From: JBARRO01 sp049644265 | GTDB lineage: Bacteria > Bacteroidota > Ignavibacteria > UBA10030 | Assembly: GCA_049644265.1 (NCBI GenBank) | Contig: JBARRO010000179.1 | Location: 1 to 15,431 of the forward strand | DNA length: 15,431 bases | Reading direction: 5' to 3' | Shown: one piece after another, positions 12,505 to 15,431 of the stretch | Layout of the letters: every line of letters starts with the position of its first letter | Position numbering within the stretch: position 1 is the stretch's first letter | Made by a program: the position numbers and the translations under genes | Notes under the pieces: generated by a model | Seen by the model: only the letters and a program-made list of their open reading frames with translations | Database searches by the model: none | Told to the model about the DNA's origin: nothing

Positions 12505-13536
12505 CTAGTCAATCCCACGATCTTCGGAAACAGCATTCAGAACTTGCGGAACAAGTGTTGTTGCCATTCTTCGATAGCCAAGATCGTTTGGATGACAGTT
12601 GTCAACGATGAAGGAGTCTTTTCCCGAGACATCAAGCGCCAGTCCCGAATCCAGTATACGATAATCGTGACGTCTTGCGAACTCGACAAAGGATCCTCGA
12701 TAAGTAACAAACAGCGATTCCTCGCCGGGAACGAAGGTGCTCTTTGTAAACTTCTTTCTCTCCGAATCATTCATTTTGTCCGAGAGGATTGTCGGTGGAT
12801 CTAGCAACATGAGAGTAACACCATTCGTTTTGCATATTGTGCCAAACTCTTCAAGATTGTTCACAAATTGTCGGAGGCGGGCTTGGGACACACCTGCAGG
12901 AAGATGCAACAACTTATACTTAATCAGCCACAAAGCGAATGAGTCGGAAAGGGACAAGTAATCCCGGTTAGGACCATAGATTTGTTTGTGCCACCCAATT
13001 TGTTTTGCCATGATGATGTCATTCCAGCCCAGACACAAGATGATCACATCAGGATGATAGGGAAGGATTTGGAGTTGTAGCTCCTCAAGGGATTGGAATG
13101 AATTGTAGCCGCTAACGGCACAATTCAACACTTCAACTCTCTTTCTCAACGACGGTAACCCATTCAACTCTTTGTTCAGAAGAAAGGGGTACGTCGTGGA
13201 ATCGGAGCTTGCCTCCTGACCAAATGTGATGGAATTACCCATGCATACAATTCGAATTATCCCAGCAGGTTTTTGTGGCAAAAAGTCCGCGCCCCTAAAT
13301 CCATTATTATTGATTGTGACGGTCGGCGTTGACTTTCCCGGAATGAGCCTGTAACCAAGTATGCTGTCCGCAACATAAAGCGCCCGTCCAGAGAGGTTGA
13401 TCTTCGGCGTCCTGAAATATACAACCACCCTGGCTGCAAGTTCTGCACCAAGCGTGATTGTCAAGAGATAAACCGTGACTAACTTGAGGTAATTAGATTG
13501 CTTTTTCAAAGCTCTTATTTTGTGCTGTTGGAACAT
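12505..13536 (-). CDS. Membrane-anchored SGNH/GDSL hydrolase
   Basis: This 343-residue protein has one N-terminal helix (about 18-37) preceded by Lys/Arg, so the catalytic part faces the periplasm. All SGNH blocks are present: nucleophile S102 in GNSITFG, G143 in NCAVSGYNS, N172 in GWND, and the D312-x-x-H315 pair in DNCHPND. The family removes acyl groups (acetyl or longer esters) from sugars, lipids or peptides. The layout with an N-terminal helix and a GFRG segment (79-82) is common among exopolysaccharide or cell-wall acyl-modifying members, but the substrate is not evident. The gene looks AT-richer by eye than its neighbours and lies beside a tRNA with broken relatives, hinting at acquisition by transfer. 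No clear ribosome site precedes the ATG. Confidence 0.85.
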   Translation of the reverse strand: MFQQHKIRALKKQSNYLKLVTVYLLTITLGAELAARVVVYFRTPKINLSGRALYVADSILGYRLIPGKSTPTVTINNNGFRGADFLPQKPAGIIRIVCMGNSITFGQEASSDSTTYPFLLNKELNGLPSLRKRVEVLNCAVSGYNSFQSLEELQLQILPYHPDVIILCLGWNDIIMAKQIGWHKQIYGPNRDYLSLSDSFALWLIKYKLLHLPAGVSQARLRQFVNNLEEFGTICKTNGVTLMLLDPPTILSDKMNDSERKKFTKSTFVPGEESLFVTYRGSFVEFARRHDYRILDSGLALDVSGKDSFIVDNCHPNDLGYRRMATTLVPQVLNAVSEDRGID

Positions 13537-13553
13537 AATAGCCAGTCGGACTA

Positions 13554-13582
13554 TTGGATATTGAGAAAAGATGAATATCCAA
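13554..13582 (+). repeat. 9-bp palindrome upstream of the SGNH gene
   Basis: TTGGATATT (13554-13562) pairs with AATATCCAA (13574-13582) around an 11-base loop, 18 bases upstream of the minus-strand start codon. It could be an operator or RNA stem for the SGNH gene, or an intergenic repeat. Confidence 0.5.
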
Positions 13583-13615
13583 CGTGTACATCCCCACCTC
13601 CACGTTATATCAGCT

Positions 13616-13636
13616 CCCTGCTAAAAATCCGCAGGG
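13616..13636 (+). repeat. Short hairpin between the minus-strand genes
   Basis: CCCTGC (13616-13621) pairs with GCAGGG (13631-13636) around 9 A/T-rich bases, with one more T-A pair outside. The rest of the gap to 13711 is pyrimidine-rich and has no gene. Confidence 0.5.
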
Positions 13637-13711
13637 ATGACGCCTCCTGGTTTTTACTCCTTCATCATTCCTTGTTTCTTATTCGATATTCGACATTTCT
13701 TTAAAAAAAAC

Positions 13712-15421
13712 CTACCAAAGCTTCCTCACCTCATCCTGCAACCCAAGCTTCTCCCATCGCTGCAACGCAATCGGCACGTTTCCGTTGACCATGAGATAAT
13801 CGTGGAACTCGCGTAACGAGAACGCTTTTCCTTGCAGGGCCCGGGCGTCTGTCATGAACCGCTGAATCTGAATTTTCCCGATTTGGTACGTAATTGCCTG
13901 GCCGGGATTGTACGAGAAAAAGGCAGCTTCTCCCTCTGCAGTTTCCCGATCCATCGGTACCGTTGATGCCAGATAATCCGCTGCTTGCGCGACTGTGAAG
14001 TTCCCCGTTGCCAGCTGAATGTCGGCTTCCACACGCAACGCCCGCAATCGGAGAAACCGATTCATGATCTCGCGGGTCCGCGACCGGTCGCTGTCGAACA
14101 ATCCCGCCTGAACCATCATCTCCTCGACATAAAACCCAATCCCCTCGTTTGCGCCCGAATCGAAATAATGTCTTCGAATGGGATCGGAATTTCTCCAGGA
14201 GCGCACCATCTGAAAATAATGCCCGGGCACGCCTTCATGAATGATCAGCGGCCGGGGATCCTGTGCCGATGCCCGCCGGAAAAACGAAAGTTTCGGCGAG
14301 GGCTGGACGACATACGAAATTCCATCTTCAGAAAGCCTTGTCTCAGAGGTTAGGTCGTCAGTGACACCCATGTGCGACAATGGTGCAACGTGTGGAGGTA
14401 GCACCCGGTTGAAATAATGCTTCATGTCGGCGGGAACGGTCATGATATTCCGCGTCTCCAGGAAATTGCGGATTGACTCCTCATCAAGCCGCGATTGGGC
14501 AATCTGCTCGTCCGCAGTGTTGAACAACGGAACCGGCGGCTGTCCCGCATTTCGATTCAGCTCCACGGTCTCGAAAAAAACCGCTCTGCTGAACTCGGTC
14601 CTCCCCATGACCAGCATTTCCTCGGGCGTGAAGGGAATCAGCGCGACTGTCTTGAGGTAGTGCACATACGCTTCTCTGCCGATGGAAAACTTCGATCCCA
14701 TCGTGGAGAGTTTTGACTTTAACCAGGAGGCGTACTCTTCAAGCGAGGATGCGGCGTTTTCCGCGGATTGTTCGAGTCGCGAATGATAGTTCTTGTTGCT
14801 TTCAGACCTAAGGGCTGCGACTGTCTGCTGCAATTTCGTTCTGACATCCGTGAGATTTGCCAGCGCGACATTGGCAAAGGGAAGAAGTGGATCCTGAAGG
14901 TTCGTCCGTGCGTGCTTGAGGGTTGTTGGGATGGACTCCAGGCGAAGCAGGATGTTCTCCATGCGTGCATCGTTCATGGGCGAGCTCAACAGCAAAAGCT
15001 CGTAGACAGCGCCAAGCGTCTGGTGGCAGTAGAAATCCGGATTGCGGTACGGAGCGTGAAGGTAGTTCAACTCCCAATTGACGCGCTCAATGGCGGAGCG
15101 AAGAAGGAGAAAGTCGGCGCTGTCGGACCGGGTCCAGCCAATCCGCGAAATGCCGTTCAGACGCTTGCTGAACTCCCGGTAACGCATGTTTTCGACCTCG
15201 AGGGCCTCCGGGGAAACATCCGGTTTCCATCCGTCAGGGCGCTCAATCCGAGGAATGTCGTCTCCCGTAGCTGGCTGCGTGACTGCGCGCCAGGCAAAAA
15301 AATCCGCTCCGAGACGTTGCAGTTCGATGTTCTGAGACTGGGCACGGAGAGTTGGTTGCAGCAACACGAATAGTGCTGCCAGAGAAACAATAAACCGAAA
15401 TCGGCAGATGAAGTTCTTCAT
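13712..15421 (-). CDS. Secreted DUF885 family protein, putative zinc peptidase
   Basis: This 569-residue protein is complete: its ATG lies 10 bases from the window edge. The signal peptide (FICRFRFIVSLAALFVLLQP, cut near LRAQS) exports it. The family core is visible late in the chain: H395-E-G-V-P-G-H401 (HExxxGH), then NEGIGFYVEEMM with E426, E433 and E434, the expected third metal ligand region. SYNPGQAITYQIG (503-515) is another DUF885 hallmark. The N-terminal 350 residues are helical. DUF885 proteins are usually predicted metallopeptidases, and length and motifs here look intact. The substrate is unknown, but nutrient or cell-wall peptides are plausible. It reads away from the window's right edge toward the SGNH gene, 175 bases apart, so the two may or may not share a transcript. 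Confidence 0.9.
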   Translation of the reverse strand: MKNFICRFRFIVSLAALFVLLQPTLRAQSQNIELQRLGADFFAWRAVTQPATGDDIPRIERPDGWKPDVSPEALEVENMRYREFSKRLNGISRIGWTRSDSADFLLLRSAIERVNWELNYLHAPYRNPDFYCHQTLGAVYELLLLSSPMNDARMENILLRLESIPTTLKHARTNLQDPLLPFANVALANLTDVRTKLQQTVAALRSESNKNYHSRLEQSAENAASSLEEYASWLKSKLSTMGSKFSIGREAYVHYLKTVALIPFTPEEMLVMGRTEFSRAVFFETVELNRNAGQPPVPLFNTADEQIAQSRLDEESIRNFLETRNIMTVPADMKHYFNRVLPPHVAPLSHMGVTDDLTSETRLSEDGISYVVQPSPKLSFFRRASAQDPRPLIIHEGVPGHYFQMVRSWRNSDPIRRHYFDSGANEGIGFYVEEMMVQAGLFDSDRSRTREIMNRFLRLRALRVEADIQLATGNFTVAQAADYLASTVPMDRETAEGEAAFFSYNPGQAITYQIGKIQIQRFMTDARALQGKAFSLREFHDYLMVNGNVPIALQRWEKLGLQDEVRKLW

Positions 15422-15431
15422 GAGATCAGTC

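Overview
The window is bacterial chromosomal DNA of moderate to high G+C, judged by eye. Its gene content suits a Gram-negative environmental anaerobe with an outer membrane: a secreted beta-barrel, very large multiheme c-type cytochromes, a CARDB-type lipoprotein and a DUF885 protein. The style recalls Ignavibacteria/Chlorobi-like Bacteroidota, but that placement is inference and no marker gene is present.

Layout. (1) 155-1716: glnK-amtB, the PII regulator and the ammonium channel it controls, overlapping by 4 bases. (2) 1717-2045: no protein gene. It holds a tandem 9-base repeat and a strongly structured stretch ending in a rho-independent terminator, which I call a candidate 6S-like RNA or leader RNA. 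(3) 2046-4421: accessory genes. These are an exported CsgG/TolB-like protein, a CARDB lipoprotein, a nuclease-like gene split by one in-frame TAA, GC-rich palindromes and a 56-residue membrane peptide. Sites resembling integron attC follow two of these genes, so part of this stretch may be a small, decaying, integrase-less cassette array. (4) 4631-12112: a tight five-gene operon, the centrepiece. In order it encodes a two-pair-His membrane cytochrome b, a cytochrome with 23 CxxCH motifs, a second with 25, an outer-membrane beta-barrel, and a membrane-anchored ferredoxin/FAD/NAD(P) oxidoreductase. (5) 12113-12504: an intact tRNA-Val(TAC) flanked by tRNA-like fragments, each interrupted by a palindromic insert. 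(6) 12505-15421, minus strand: a membrane-anchored SGNH hydrolase and a secreted DUF885 metallopeptidase-like protein.

The likely joint function of the five-gene operon is a complete electron route across the envelope. Electrons would pass from cytoplasmic NAD(P)H or ferredoxin through the FeS flavoprotein and/or the quinone pool, then the cytochrome b, then about 48 c-type hemes in three-heme modules, and out through the barrel. This resembles porin-cytochrome conduits (MtrCAB, Pcc) in logic, but the parts differ. The direction of flow and the final partner (mineral, electrode, partner cell or soluble acceptor) cannot be read from the sequence.
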